Below are positions 20,503 to 30,470 of a stretch of 64,000 nt of DNA, in pieces. The stretch's first letter is position 1; each line of letters begins with the position of its first letter. This stretch comes from Imbricaverruca yamaguchii (Eukaryota > Arthropoda > Thecostraca > Neoverrucidae). The notes beneath the pieces were generated by a model. That model saw only the letters and a program-made list of their open reading frames with translations. It made no database searches and had not been told where the DNA came from. The DNA is taken from positions 1 to 64,000 of the forward strand of contig JAOTOL010000431.1 of the NCBI GenBank assembly GCA_034440575.1, in the 5' to 3' direction. The translations under genes and the position numbers were made by a program.

Positions 20503-22686
20503 ATGAAGACCCGCGCTTCCACCAAAGGGCTTTTGGTTCCTTCTGAACTAAAAGCAAACCGACTGCCCACGAGAATTGACGTTCTGAATTACTTGAGTAA
20601 AGTGAATAGAGGCTCATGCGTTGCGGACAAAAGGATGAAAGACAGGCTAGCACCCCATATAAAGTTTGTCGCGGAAAGTGTGATGAAAATGTGGTGCTGC
20701 GAAGGAATACCAATTGTTGGGAGGGCCCGAGTCGAGCATATGGTTCGAGAATGCTGCGATCGCTACTTGCGATACATGAAAACTCCTGGAAAGAAGGCGG
20801 CATCACCAGATGTACGTCCGTCCGGTGACGAGTGGTTTTGAAAATTGTTTGATATAGCCTGCTGCAAATGTGCTGATATCGATAGCTGCAAATGTGCGAT
20901 GGCCGAAAAAGTGCCACGAATGGAGTTTCCCTTTGTCCAAGACCAGAGAGGACCTCGCCAAATGCAAATCGGCACCGCAGGTATCCGTGAAACCACTCGT
21001 CGACGCGCCATGGACGAAAGGAGGCGTCTGACCGCCGAGAAAGTCACATCACCACAACCGGGACCTTCTGGAATGGTCCAGCTACATTCTAATTCAGACC
21101 AAGATTCCGCCACAGATTCATCATCGCTCACATCTGTAGTCAATGAGTGAGAGTATATGGTGAACAGTAACACAGACGAACTGCTAAATGCGGCTCTAGC
21201 AGCAGATCGGTACGGAGTGTCTAATCGTGCGTGTGCTGCGATCATAAACGGTTTCCAAGTGGACATTGGTCGGATCACTTCTGACGATATGGACTGCATA
21301 GTGGATAGCAAAAAAGTATGGCGAGCAAGGGATCGGATTAGAAGAGAGGTGGTAGTCCAGAGCCATGAGGATCATGCAGGTCGTGTATCTGGTCTCTACT
21401 TCGACGGTAGAAAAGACGACACGCTTATGACAGCCAGTTCAAAGAAGACGGAAGAGCACATTGTGGTTGTATCCGAGCCAGACAGTGCATATTTAGGACA
21501 TTTTACCCCACAGACTGGGAAAGCGGATGACATTTTTCAGGACCTGAACGCCGTGGCATATGAGTTTGGTGCGGATGTTTCTGTGCTTGGCTGTGACGGC
21601 ACGAGAGTTAATACTGGCCAAAAAGGTGGTGTTATCCGTTTGTTTCAGCTCGAACAAAAACGCCCCGTCCACTGGTTTGTGTGCCAACTTCATGTAAATG
21701 AACTTAATCTTCGTGCAGTATTTAGCCAGTTAGATGGAGTCACAACAGGACCTAAGTCGTTTAGTGGGCTGATTGGCCGGGCTGCTGCAGGCGCAGTAGA
21801 AACCTTGCCAGTGGTCGATTTTGAGCCAATCGATGGCGGAAATGTTTCAGAAATGACGCAGGAGATTCTCAGTGACCTAAGTTCAGATCAGGCTATTCTG
21901 TACAGTCTGGCGCGTAGTGTCCAGACGGGCTGTATCTCAGATAGAACTGCGAAAATGAAGATCGGTCCACTAAACCACTTCAGATGGCTGACTCTGGCGG
22001 CGCGAATTATCCGGCTCTACATATCAACCGAACAGCCATCAGACAGTCTGAGAATGCTAGCGGAGTTCATCGTTTGCCACTATACTCCCATTTGGTTCTG
22101 CATCAAGAAGTACTGGAAATGTTCTGACGGTCCTGGCAATGCGCTGCACAGCGTGTAACTTCTCAAAAGTTTGCGACCTGAGATAGCGGCCATGGTGCAG
22201 CCGGTAATACAGCGCAACAGCTACTGGTGTCACCCTGAGGTAGTACTGCTAGCAATGGCAGCGGGCCAAGATCAAGCCACACGGGAAAGGGCGGTCACTC
22301 AAATCCAGCAGTGTCGCAGAACTCAAGTCGATAGTGATACTGACGAAGAGCGGAAGTTCAAGCTTCCAAAAGTGAATATGGGGGCAAACAGCATCATGGA
22401 GCTGATTGATTGGTGTAATGAGGCGATAACCGAGCCGCCCTTGACGCAACAACTGTCCGATGATGACTTACTAGACATCATCGCGAGTCCTCTCGAAGTA
22501 CCGCCATACCCCGTGCACAGTCAGACGGTGGACCGGATGGTGAAAGTGGTGACCGAGGCTTCTTTGAAGGTAATTGGTGAAGAGGCCCGCCACGGTTACA
22601 TTGTGGCGAAGTTGAAACACAGGTCAGCAATGCCAGTGCTCAGCAGCAAAAAGGATTTCATGTCGGGTTTTCTGTGGAGCATGTAG
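20503..22686 (+). pseudogene. hAT-like transposase, full length, three in-frame stops
   Basis: The frame runs from ATG 20503 to TAG 22684-22686, 727 codons without a frameshift. Three premature stops interrupt it: TGA 20839, TGA 21148 and TAA 22156. N-terminus (~1-112): a helical basic region. Codons ~115-150: a short Cys cluster (CCKCADIDSCKC) followed by a KVPRMEF..QDQRGP motif shared with the copy at 58.85 kb. Codons ~297-400: catalytic-like core with D301 (YFDGRKD), D365 (GCDGTRVNTG, followed by GG) and C394-x2-H397-x2-E400. The spacing matches the D...D...CxxH arrangement of hAT RNase H folds. Codons ~557-727: a C-terminal domain also present at 38.5 kb, perhaps the dimerisation region that would hold the last acidic residue. 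The protein would cut and paste the element. The stops make this copy inactive. The hAT assignment is inferred from motifs plus the 8-bp duplication. Confidence 0.85.
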
Positions 22687-23097
22687 ACAAGTAGTACAGT
22701 TATAAAATGATAGTTCGTACAAAAAATGTGGCCGCTCGTACAAAAGGTGACATCGCTGTATGCCCGTCTCCTTCGGTTGTAGTGGAACGGAGCATGATGC
22801 CGATTTCGCCTGGTCTATTTGTCATAACAATAAGATATAAAGTGTCTCAGAATGATTTAATTGGTCTTCGATGTAAACAGACGAGGAATTTTAAAGATGT
22901 TCAAGCTTTCAAAAGTGAAAATATTAGCATTATACGCCAATAGATCTACTGATTGAAAATGGAACGAACAAGCGGCGTAAAGTGAACCTTTCTTTCATGC
23001 GTCAGATATCCAGGCAACTTATTAAGCGACTGGTCCTTCTCAAAAGCCTTTTACCCCACTAAACACTTTCATTGAGTTTTATTAATGAGCTTCATCA
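22687..23097. other. 3' non-coding part of the transposon
   Basis: AT-rich sequence between the transposase stop and the right inverted repeat. No second gene was found. No canonical AATAAA was noted in the first 250 bases. Confidence 0.5.
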
Positions 23098-23398
23098 CCA
23101 GAATCCATTCATCAGTCATCCACAGCACCGACTGCGCCTATTTCGTCACAGCGCCGCGGCGGCGCTCCGACGGTGGCCGGACGCGTGGTGTTAGATGCCA
23201 ATCGCAACGGAGCGCCATCACTGGAGACTTCAACGCCGGGCGCCCGGCAAATTTGTTTCTTTATCGGCCTGTCGCATATTTTGTTTATTGTTTGATTTCG
23301 ATTTGGTTTCGGCCACAGGTTTTTTTAGGTGATCTGCACGATAATTTCACTAAGCAAAGTGCAATTTCCAAAAAAAAAGTCCTTCGTGACACACCCTA
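23098..23398. repeat. Right terminal inverted repeat
   Basis: Reverse complement of 19655-19944, with the same GCCGGGCGCCCGGC palindrome at 23235-23248. The outermost ~45 bases are more diverged between the two ends than the interior, apart from the terminal TAGGGTGTGT. Confidence 0.92.
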
Positions 23399-23406
23399 AT
23401 GCACAG
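23399..23406. repeat. 8-bp target-site duplication, right copy
   Basis: ATGCACAG, identical to 19647-19654, followed by TAAAGCTTCC of the host CR1. Confidence 0.95.
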
Positions 23407-25508
23407 TAAAGCTTCCTGATGACTTCCTCACTTCTGTATCATACATTCTTATGTATTTCCCCGAGCATTCTCAGTGCCTTCTTCCTGGCTTCCTTGGTCT
23501 GTTCTGATGCCCCCAATTTTGTGTTTAGAATAACACCTAAATCCTTCTCCTGTTGAGTCACTGATAGCACTTGGCCACCCATCAAGTATGGAGCCTTCAT
23601 ATGCTGCTTACCTACATGCAGGATTTTGAACTTATCAAAATTAAATTTCATTTGCCATTCTTCGGACCACTTCACAAGTTCGTCTATGTCTTTTTGCAGC
23701 GAGATATGCTCATCTTGACCTGATATTGCCCTAAAGACCTCCAAATCATACGCAAATTTCAAAACTTTACTGCTTAGGCCACTTTCAATGTTATTTACAA
23801 ATATAATGAACAGTAGTGACTCCAGTACTGAACCCTGGGGGACTCCACTAAGAACATCTTGCGATGATGACTTTGTACCATTTAGCATCACTCTTTCCTG
23901 TCTATCTGAAAGCCACAACTCTATCCATTTTAAGATGCTACCTGCAATACCATGGGACTGAAGCTATTAACCGTGTATGGGGTACTTTGTCAAAGGCCTT
24001 ACTGAAGTCAAGATATGCTACATCAACCTGATTTCCCTAATCGAATTGTTCTGTGGCGAAATTAAAAAAGTCCAAGAGGTTTGTGAGACACGATCGTCCT
24101 TTTCGAAACCGATGTTGAGTATCTTGAATCAATCTGCTACCTTCCAGATAACTAACTATTCTATCCTTGATAATTGATTCGAGTACCTTGCAGACTAGGG
24201 ATGTGAGACTTACTGGGCTATTATAGTGTAAACTTTCCCTCTTTCTCCTTTCTTGAAAATAGGAACTGCATTTGCCCTTTTCCAATCGGTTCGAATTTCA
24301 TTTTGTGAAACTGATCTACAAAATATTATACAATGTGGAAATGCCAGTTCCTTTTCGGTTTCCCGCAATACCTAGCATAAATTTCATCAGGTCCTGCTGC
24401 CTTGTTTGGCTTCATTTTCCTGATATGATTGTAACCAACATCACTATCAATGAAATCAACATCATTTACCAGATCACATGTCACTGAACTATGGTGTACA
24501 GTCAGGAGATTTGTCATATCTGCCAATGTAAACACTGATTTAAACTGCTTGCTCAGCTCCTCAACCATCTCACTATCCTCACCCAATGTAGTCCCGTTTA
24601 CTTTCAGTGGACCAATTGTGCTGGAAACTTCACTTAGCTTGTAGAAACTAAAGAACTTTTTACTGTCCCCATTACAGTTTCTAGCTAAGTCCTGTTCTTT
24701 TCCTCTCTTTGCTGCTCTGGTTTTTTTCTTCAGTGTTTCTAGCCTTTCGGTACGCGTTTAGATTAACGACATTTGAAGTTTCTTTGAACACTCTAAATGC
24801 AGTTTTCTTAGCCTTAATTGCTTTTATCAAGTCTGGTGTAAGCCATGCTGGCTTACCTACCCTCCTTTTGCGTCTTTGCTTTTGGGGGACATGCCTAATC
24901 TGAATTTCCTTCAAGTAGGATTTGAACTTTTCCCACATTTCGCACGCATTTAAATTGGAAAATTCTTCTTCCCATCTGATGGCACTTAAAGCCGCTCTCA
25001 TGCAGTCAAAGTCTGCTCTGTTGAAATTTCGAACCTTTATCAAATTATCCTTAATAATTTCCCCTACATGTGCCTTGAATCTAACTATGTTATGGTCACT
25101 TCTTCCCAGAGTTTCTCCTACAGTCAAGTCTCGAGCCAAATCACTTAAATCTGAGAATACAAGGTCCAAAAATTAGCTATGTCTGGGAGGTTCCGATACA
25201 AACTGGTGTAAGAACAGGTTCTCTTCATAGCATTTCCTAAACATTTTGCATGATGGGAAGCGAACACCAACATTTTCATATCCTTTTAGATTAAAGTCAC
25301 CAAGAATAAGGCACTTCCTCTGAAAGTTTCTACTGATTTCCTCACAAATCACCTTATCAAGCTCCAGTTGCTGAGACTGTGGCAGGGTTCCTGATCGGTA
25401 GAAAGCTCCTATTCTCAGTGTATTGCTGTTGCTTTTTCCCACAGCGACATTAAGCCAAATTGACTCCACACTTGAGCGCTCTATGCTTGACAGCATAGAG
25501 CACTCAAG
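23407..25508 (-). mobile_element. CR1-like LINE, upstream part (endonuclease end to RT)
   Basis: In minus-strand order: the endonuclease C-terminal half (25496-25173, GDFNLKG; 25169-24681, GRSDHNIVRF then the linker), the RT start (24586-24326, IRKMKPNKAAGPDEI), RT palm blocks (24285-24037) and RT with GVPQGSVL plus thumb (23918-23439). Frames are broken at each join. The active-site FADD reads FAYD, so the second catalytic aspartate pair is damaged as well. The 5' end stops within the endonuclease near a hairpin at 25471-25508. The 3' part continues at 19646. Confidence 0.9.
25471..25508. repeat. Snap-back hairpin, 16-bp arms, one mismatch
   Basis: CTTGAGCGCTCTATGC, a 6-base loop TTGACA, and a reverse complement with one mismatch. 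It lies at the 5' break of the CR1 copy. Confidence 0.85.
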
Positions 25509-25844
25509 TTCTACCTTTCATGGAACTCATAGTTATTTTAGCATATTCTCTACATCCCTCTAAGGCCTATTTACACTCAACAGAAAACCGACAGAATGCT
25601 GGCAGAATCATGACGTTGGCAGGACTGAGCAGGACCCAGCAGAACTGAGCAGATTCCAGCAGAACGCGCTGTTGGGGACATCCCAAGCTTCTGACGTAAC
25701 TGCACAAATGAACGATGTCACTCAATGTATTAGTCACAGCAATTTTGATTTAGTAGTTTCAACGTCAGCAGCAGACAACATGAAATATTTGAAGTTGTCT
25801 GCCGCATTCTACTGTCAGGCGCAAGCGTCAGAAGGTTTCTTCCA

Positions 25845-26440
25845 GGGGTGTCAATTTGTGTCCCTTTGTGGTGGCCATGGCCCCAGCAATGTTCATCTTG
25901 CCCCCCCCAATGTTGATTTGGCCCCACCAATAACCTATGCTATTTTTATGCTGATAAGAAAGCTAAAGGGAAAAAAGAAAAGAAAAACACATGTAAAATA
26001 GAAAACTTAGGTCATACATATCTTGCACTAAAAATAAATATATTTGGATTATATAGTAGGGTGGCTCTCCACCTTTTTCCTGTAAACTTGAAAAGTGTGC
26101 AAAAAACTGAAATAGCTGGATATTCATCCACTGTGGAAGGACAACTTAGGTACCTACATCATAAAATGTTGAGATTAGCTGATGCTGATCCACTTTAAAC
26201 CAGATTGTCTGACAAATCTGCTTAGCCACTAAATAGCAATTGCATTGTGAAACTTATGTTTGTAAACACCACCAATGGCAATACCACATGCATATGGAGC
26301 TTGAGCAGGATTCATTCCATTCTCAATTTCCAGTCATCAAACTTCATAGAATCCAGTGCAGTGAAAACAATCACATTTGTCATTGAGATTGTGGATATAC
26401 GAACTATAATAATATCTAGCAGCCTACCCATCACCCTATC
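25845..26440. repeat. Dispersed repeat R, copy 1
   Basis: Colinear with 59415-60300. Shared blocks include GTGGT/GGGGTCATGGCCCC, CAATGTTGATTTGGCCCC, AAGAAAGCTAAAGG, CATCATAAAATGTTGAGATTAG and CACATGCATATGGA. No coding capacity was recognised. The element class is unknown. Confidence 0.75.
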
Positions 26441-26560
26441 AGCTTAAAGACCTTCAAAGTATCCGCAAATTTCAAAACATTACTGCTGAGGCCACTTTCA
26501 ATGTTATTTACAAATATAATGAACAGTAGTGGCCCAAGTACTGAGTACCAAGTATATGTG
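26441..26560 (-). mobile_element. Short CR1 RT fragment
   Basis: The minus strand encodes LLFIIFVNNIESGLSSNVLKFAD, matching the RT active-site region of the 23.4-25.5 kb CR1. Both flanks are unrelated. Confidence 0.8.
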
Positions 26561-26577
26561 GCAGGCTGACAAAATTC

Positions 26578-26598
26578 ACTCACACACACACACACACT
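26578..26598. repeat. (CA)n microsatellite
   Basis: About ten CA dinucleotides. Confidence 0.95.
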
Positions 26599-26599
26599 C

Positions 26600-28040
26600 T
26601 CGCATATATCGCCATGTAGTGAGTTTTCCGTTTCACAAGCGCAGGGTAGGCCGGGGCCCTCCAAAACCGTTTGGCAATCAATGATGTCACATTGGCTGGA
26701 CAAATACCAGTCACATAGGCGCAGAGCTAAAAAATCGTAGCGTTCTGTCGTCGTGGACGACAACCACGAACGGGGACTTTTAGCGACCACATTTCCATAT
26801 CATTATAAATATTATATGTGAAATCATATAAATGGTACCTACCATACATAAAATTGACTACGTCACGATATCCGTGTCAAGGTACGAAGGATTGAAACGA
26901 ATCGGATTGGACCGGGACTGGAAATTTCACTCCGTGCAGACCTCTATAAATGTTGCACCGTGCAGACCTCTCCCACCCACCGCCACGCTACCATTTCTTC
27001 ATTCACATCGTACGCTTTTGGGTTTCTAGTATCTAGTATCTAGTACGCTCAGAGGAAAAAAATGACTCAACGGCAACAAAGTATCGTCGTGACAACCATT
27101 TCATCGTTCAGACGACCGCCGACGGTAAAATTGTCACCCGTTTAGCACAGACCCAATGGCATGCCTTCTGGTCGCCGGTGGTTGTCGTCATCGTCCCGGT
27201 ATTACTTTATGCTCGATGGCAGCGTTACGGAAGTACCCAACTATGGTATACTCAGCGGCTTTGGAGGAAAGCGACTAGACCACGGGTACTAAAACAACAC
27301 TAGACCTACGTTAAGTAATTAATAATTTATAACATTAGCTGATTTTTTAAAACAATTTCAAGTTGAATCCTTTTTTCATGTAGGATGTACGATAATATTT
27401 TTAATTTCATTAAAATCGTTGGAAAGAATCTAGAAGAATATCATCCTTTTATGCGCATTCCTCGCTTTCAAATCCGTCCATTTCCATTTTAAACGCGACG
27501 ATGTGCGTCGAAGAGGGAAATAGGGAATTGATCACGGTTCTTTATAATTGATGAGTGGTGAATGAGTGCGGCAAGATAAAACTACCAAGTTCGAATTATC
27601 TGGAGTGTTAATCGAACGATTTTTTCTTCATTTTATGACATATGAGACCAAATGAAGTGATTCGGTCTTAAACAGACTCAAGAAACAGACTCTATTCAGG
27701 GCCAGGGCGTAAGGGTGACAAAGATAGCAACGTCATCCTGTAGATGTGAACATTGCGACTGGAAAGGTACTGCACAGAACATTTACATACATTCAAAAGT
27801 AGAGCACCCAGGTCTACCAGTGTTAAGAGTACTGCAAGATAGCCATTTTGGCCCTGGCAGGCGATTTGACTGGACTTGCAAGCCAGCACTGGATCATCAA
27901 CCATCAAGCTCAGGTGAAACTCTTGGTATATGGATTACATTTTGAGTAAAATATAGTTACCTAAATGTAATTAGAAAAATATTTTGGTGTGTATGTGCCT
28001 ACTCAGCAGGCATTGCACTGCAGTTGGTGGCAATGCATAC
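26600..28040. other. Unassigned DNA
   Basis: No gene was supported. A 76-codon plus-strand ORF at 27715-27945 includes CEHCDWKGTAQNIYIHSKVEH, which loosely fits a C2H2 zinc finger with an 11-residue spacing. It is isolated and could be a decayed exon or chance. A CTAGTAT triplet repeat occurs at about 27027-27045. Confidence 0.3.
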
Positions 28041-28046
28041 AATATA

Positions 28047-28311
28047 GGGATGGTGATTTTTTAGCCACCTGGTGGTTTAAACCATGGTTTAAACTGGCTG
28101 GCATAAATTAATTTAAGCCACTCTGGCTTAACTTATATTTCTGGTATGGCTGCAGGGCAGTGATGGACATTAGTTAGGGAAGCATCAATTATAATTCCAA
28201 AATGTGCTACACTCCATTTTATTTGTAAAAAACTCCCTAGAATTCCCCAAAACTCTGTCTGGGTTCTGGGTATGCACTCCACAAGCCAGATGTTTACCCA
28301 TTAGGTACAGT
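28047..28311. repeat. Dispersed repeat V, first arm (5' part)
   Basis: Begins TAGGGATGG and a TTTAAACC-rich palindromic stretch, then AGCATCAATTATAATTCC and ACTCCATTTTATTT. The reverse complement of the same sequence is at about 30000-30270. The copy is interrupted by CR1 DNA and resumes at about 29228. Confidence 0.75.
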
Positions 28312-28389
28312 TGGTCTAACATGTAGCCCCCTGGATGCTGGTAGTTAGAAATGGTATTTGTAAATACCAGGATTTTGACATCCAACTAC

Positions 28390-29200
28390 TGGCATTGAGG
28401 GAGATAAAAGACATAAAGACATAAAAGATCAGTGCAATTATGAGCCTATTATTGTAATGATTGTCAATGCTGTTCTTAAAGATGTTCAGTGTGTTGCTAC
28501 TGACAATGGTTTCTGGCAGCTGGTTCCAGTGTTCTACTACCCTGTTGGTGAAGGACTGTCTTAACCTTGTCCTGCTGTAATTAACTTTAATTTTGAATTG
28601 ATGACCTCTAATTCCATCATTTCTGTTAAATTCAAACAGTTCCCTGAGATAACCCTGTTCCTGACCATGTACAAATTGAAAGACCTCGATGAGATCTCCT
28701 CTCAGCCTTCTATATTTAAGTGAAAACATGTTCAATTTCTTCAATCTTTCCTCTTATGCCAGGTTCCCCATACCATTCACCATTTTTGTTGCCCTCTTTT
28801 GTACTCTCTCTAAAAGCCAACAATCTTTTTCATAACTAGGGAACAAAGCTTGGACACAATATTCCAGATGTGGCCTGACATATGCACAATAAAGCTTCCT
28901 GATGACTTCCTCACTTTTGTATGATACATTCCTATTTATTGCCCCAAGCATTCTTAGTGCTTCCTGGCTTCTTTGGTCTGTTCTGATGCCCCCAATTTTG
29001 TGTTTAAAATAACACCTAAGTCCTTCTCCTGCTGAGTCACAGATAGTACTTGCCCACCGATCAAGTATGGAGCCTTGATATGCTACCTACCTACATGCAT
29101 GATTTTGCACTTATCAAAATTAAATTTCATTTGCCATTTTTCGGACCACTTCACATGCTCGTCTAAGTCTTTCTGCAGCAAGATTCTGCAGATAATATGT
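28390..29200 (-). mobile_element. CR1 LINE 3' fragment, nested in repeat V
   Basis: The minus strand encodes the C-terminal CR1 region in two frames (28951-28754, KLYCAYVRPHLEYC..LLERVQKRATKMV; 28744-28390, KKLNMFSLKYRRLRGDLIEVFQFVHG..WNQLPE). It ends at 28400-28425 with ACATAAAG octamers. It contains the uninterrupted equivalent of the DNA-transposon target at 28882-28889. Confidence 0.9.
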
Positions 29201-29227
29201 AGCAAGATATGTATTAGACTGACTGTT

Positions 29228-29345
29228 CATAGCCATTTGATAGCTAGGTACATATTTTATGTTAGCTGAAAAGTGACTATTTGAGCCACATCAATTTGTG
29301 CTATTTTTGGCATAGTTTTCCCATTGTCTTACTGATAATAGTATG
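29228..29345. repeat. Dispersed repeat V, continuation
   Basis: AGCCATTTGATAGCTAGGTA through TCTTACTGATAATAG resumes repeat V after the CR1 insertion. It matches the reverse complement of 29870-29995. Confidence 0.7.
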
Positions 29346-29354
29346 TATATGTAG

Positions 29355-29520
29355 GTAGGGATGGAAAAAAAGCTGGCTTAAATTCAATTTATGGTAGCCA
29401 GTGGCTTTTATTAATTTAATCCAGTTTAAACTGGCTTATTATTTAAGTCAGCTTAAATTCACGACACTTCTAAGTCCCACACTTCTAAGGCTCACAAACC
29501 ATGGGTGCATTGACAGTGTT
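29355..29520. repeat. Dispersed repeat W, copy 1
   Basis: Starts GGGATGGAAAAAAAGCTGG and contains palindromic TTTAAACTGG stretches. It ends in ACAAACCATGGGTGCATTGA. A directly oriented second copy lies at 30297-30470. Confidence 0.75.
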
Positions 29521-29869
29521 GGTATTCAGCAGAATACAAGTGTAAAATACCGTACCTAGAGAGAGTACAATGAAGACCTACTGTGCATGACCAGATGGTT
29601 AGTGACAGTTTCTAGCCCAAAGTATGGACACTAGGTTGATTCACCTATCATCTAATGCTTTGAAGCTCATCTAATGCTCATGTAATGGATCTAATGCTTC
29701 ACTTCCACAAGTGTTAGTGCTAACAGGAAATAATGTGCTACCATACAATGTCATGAAAGGTGTGCAATAGTTGACAATGTGTGCAAAATGTGAAATAGGT
29801 AGACAGATTGCTTACTGTAGCAAACAATAAGCAAACAGATTGCTTACTGTTATCTATGAATATGGGTAG

Positions 29870-30270
29870 GTAGGTACCTACCTACATATACTATTATCAG
29901 TAAGACAATGGGAAAGCTATGTCAAAAACATCACAAATTGGTCTGGCTCATATAGTTATTTTTAAGCTAACATAAAATAGGTACCTAGCTATACAATGGC
30001 TAGGTACCCAATGTGTAAAAATCTGACTTGTGGAGTGCATACCTAGAACCCATGCAGAGTTTTGGGAAATTCTAGGGTGTTTGTTTATAAATAAAATGGA
30101 GTGTAGTACATTTTGGAATAATTGATGCTTCCCTACCTTTGGTTTGTCACTATACTCCAGCCATATCAGAAACATAATTTTAGCCCGGGTTGCTTAAATT
30201 AATTTATGCCGGCTGGTTTAAACTGGTTTACACCGCCAGGTGGCTTAAATTTGCCATCCTTATATGTAGG
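29870..30270. repeat. Dispersed repeat V, inverted copy
   Basis: Reverse complement of 28047-28311 joined to 29228-29345, without the CR1 insertion. This copy defines the extent of repeat V and shows that CR1 DNA at 28.3-29.2 kb was inserted later. Confidence 0.75.
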
Positions 30271-30296
30271 TAGGTACCTACCTACCTATATTTAGG

Positions 30297-30470
30297 GATG
30301 GAAAAAAGCTGGCTTAAATTGAATTTATGCCAGCCAGTGGCTTTTATTAATTTAAGCCAGTTTAAACTGGCTTTTATTATTTAAGCCCGCTTAAATTCAC
30401 GACACTTCTAAGCCCTTGTATTATTAAGGCTCACAAACCATGGGTGCATTGACAGTGTTGCAAACCATGG
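30297..30470. repeat. Dispersed repeat W, copy 2
   Basis: Same orientation and order as 29355-29520, including GACACTTCTAAG and ACAAACCATGGGTGCATTGA. Confidence 0.75.

Larger units (their letters stand above)
19655..23398 (+). mobile_element. Complete 3744-bp hAT-like DNA transposon with long inverted repeats
   Basis: Both ends read TAGGGTGTGT inward. Inverted repeats of about 290 (left) and 301 (right) bases are highly similar after the first ~45 bases. The element is bounded by an exact 8-bp duplication and sits in a CR1 LINE whose paralogue at 28.88 kb shows the empty site, so the ends are certain. It encodes a single long transposase frame (20503-22686). Eight-base duplications and a TAGGG/CAGGG-like terminus are characteristic of the hAT superfamily. 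The long inverted repeats are unusual, since hAT ends are normally 10-30 bp. I cannot match it to a named family from memory. Confidence 0.92.

Noticed and set aside
20168..20917. 249-codon minus-strand ORF inside the DNA transposon
   Set aside because: Pro/Ser/Arg-rich antisense of the G-rich leader and the transposase N-terminus. No domain.
27715..27945. C2H2 zinc-finger exon
   Set aside because: Only one finger-like pattern with non-standard spacing and no linker. Too weak for a gene call.
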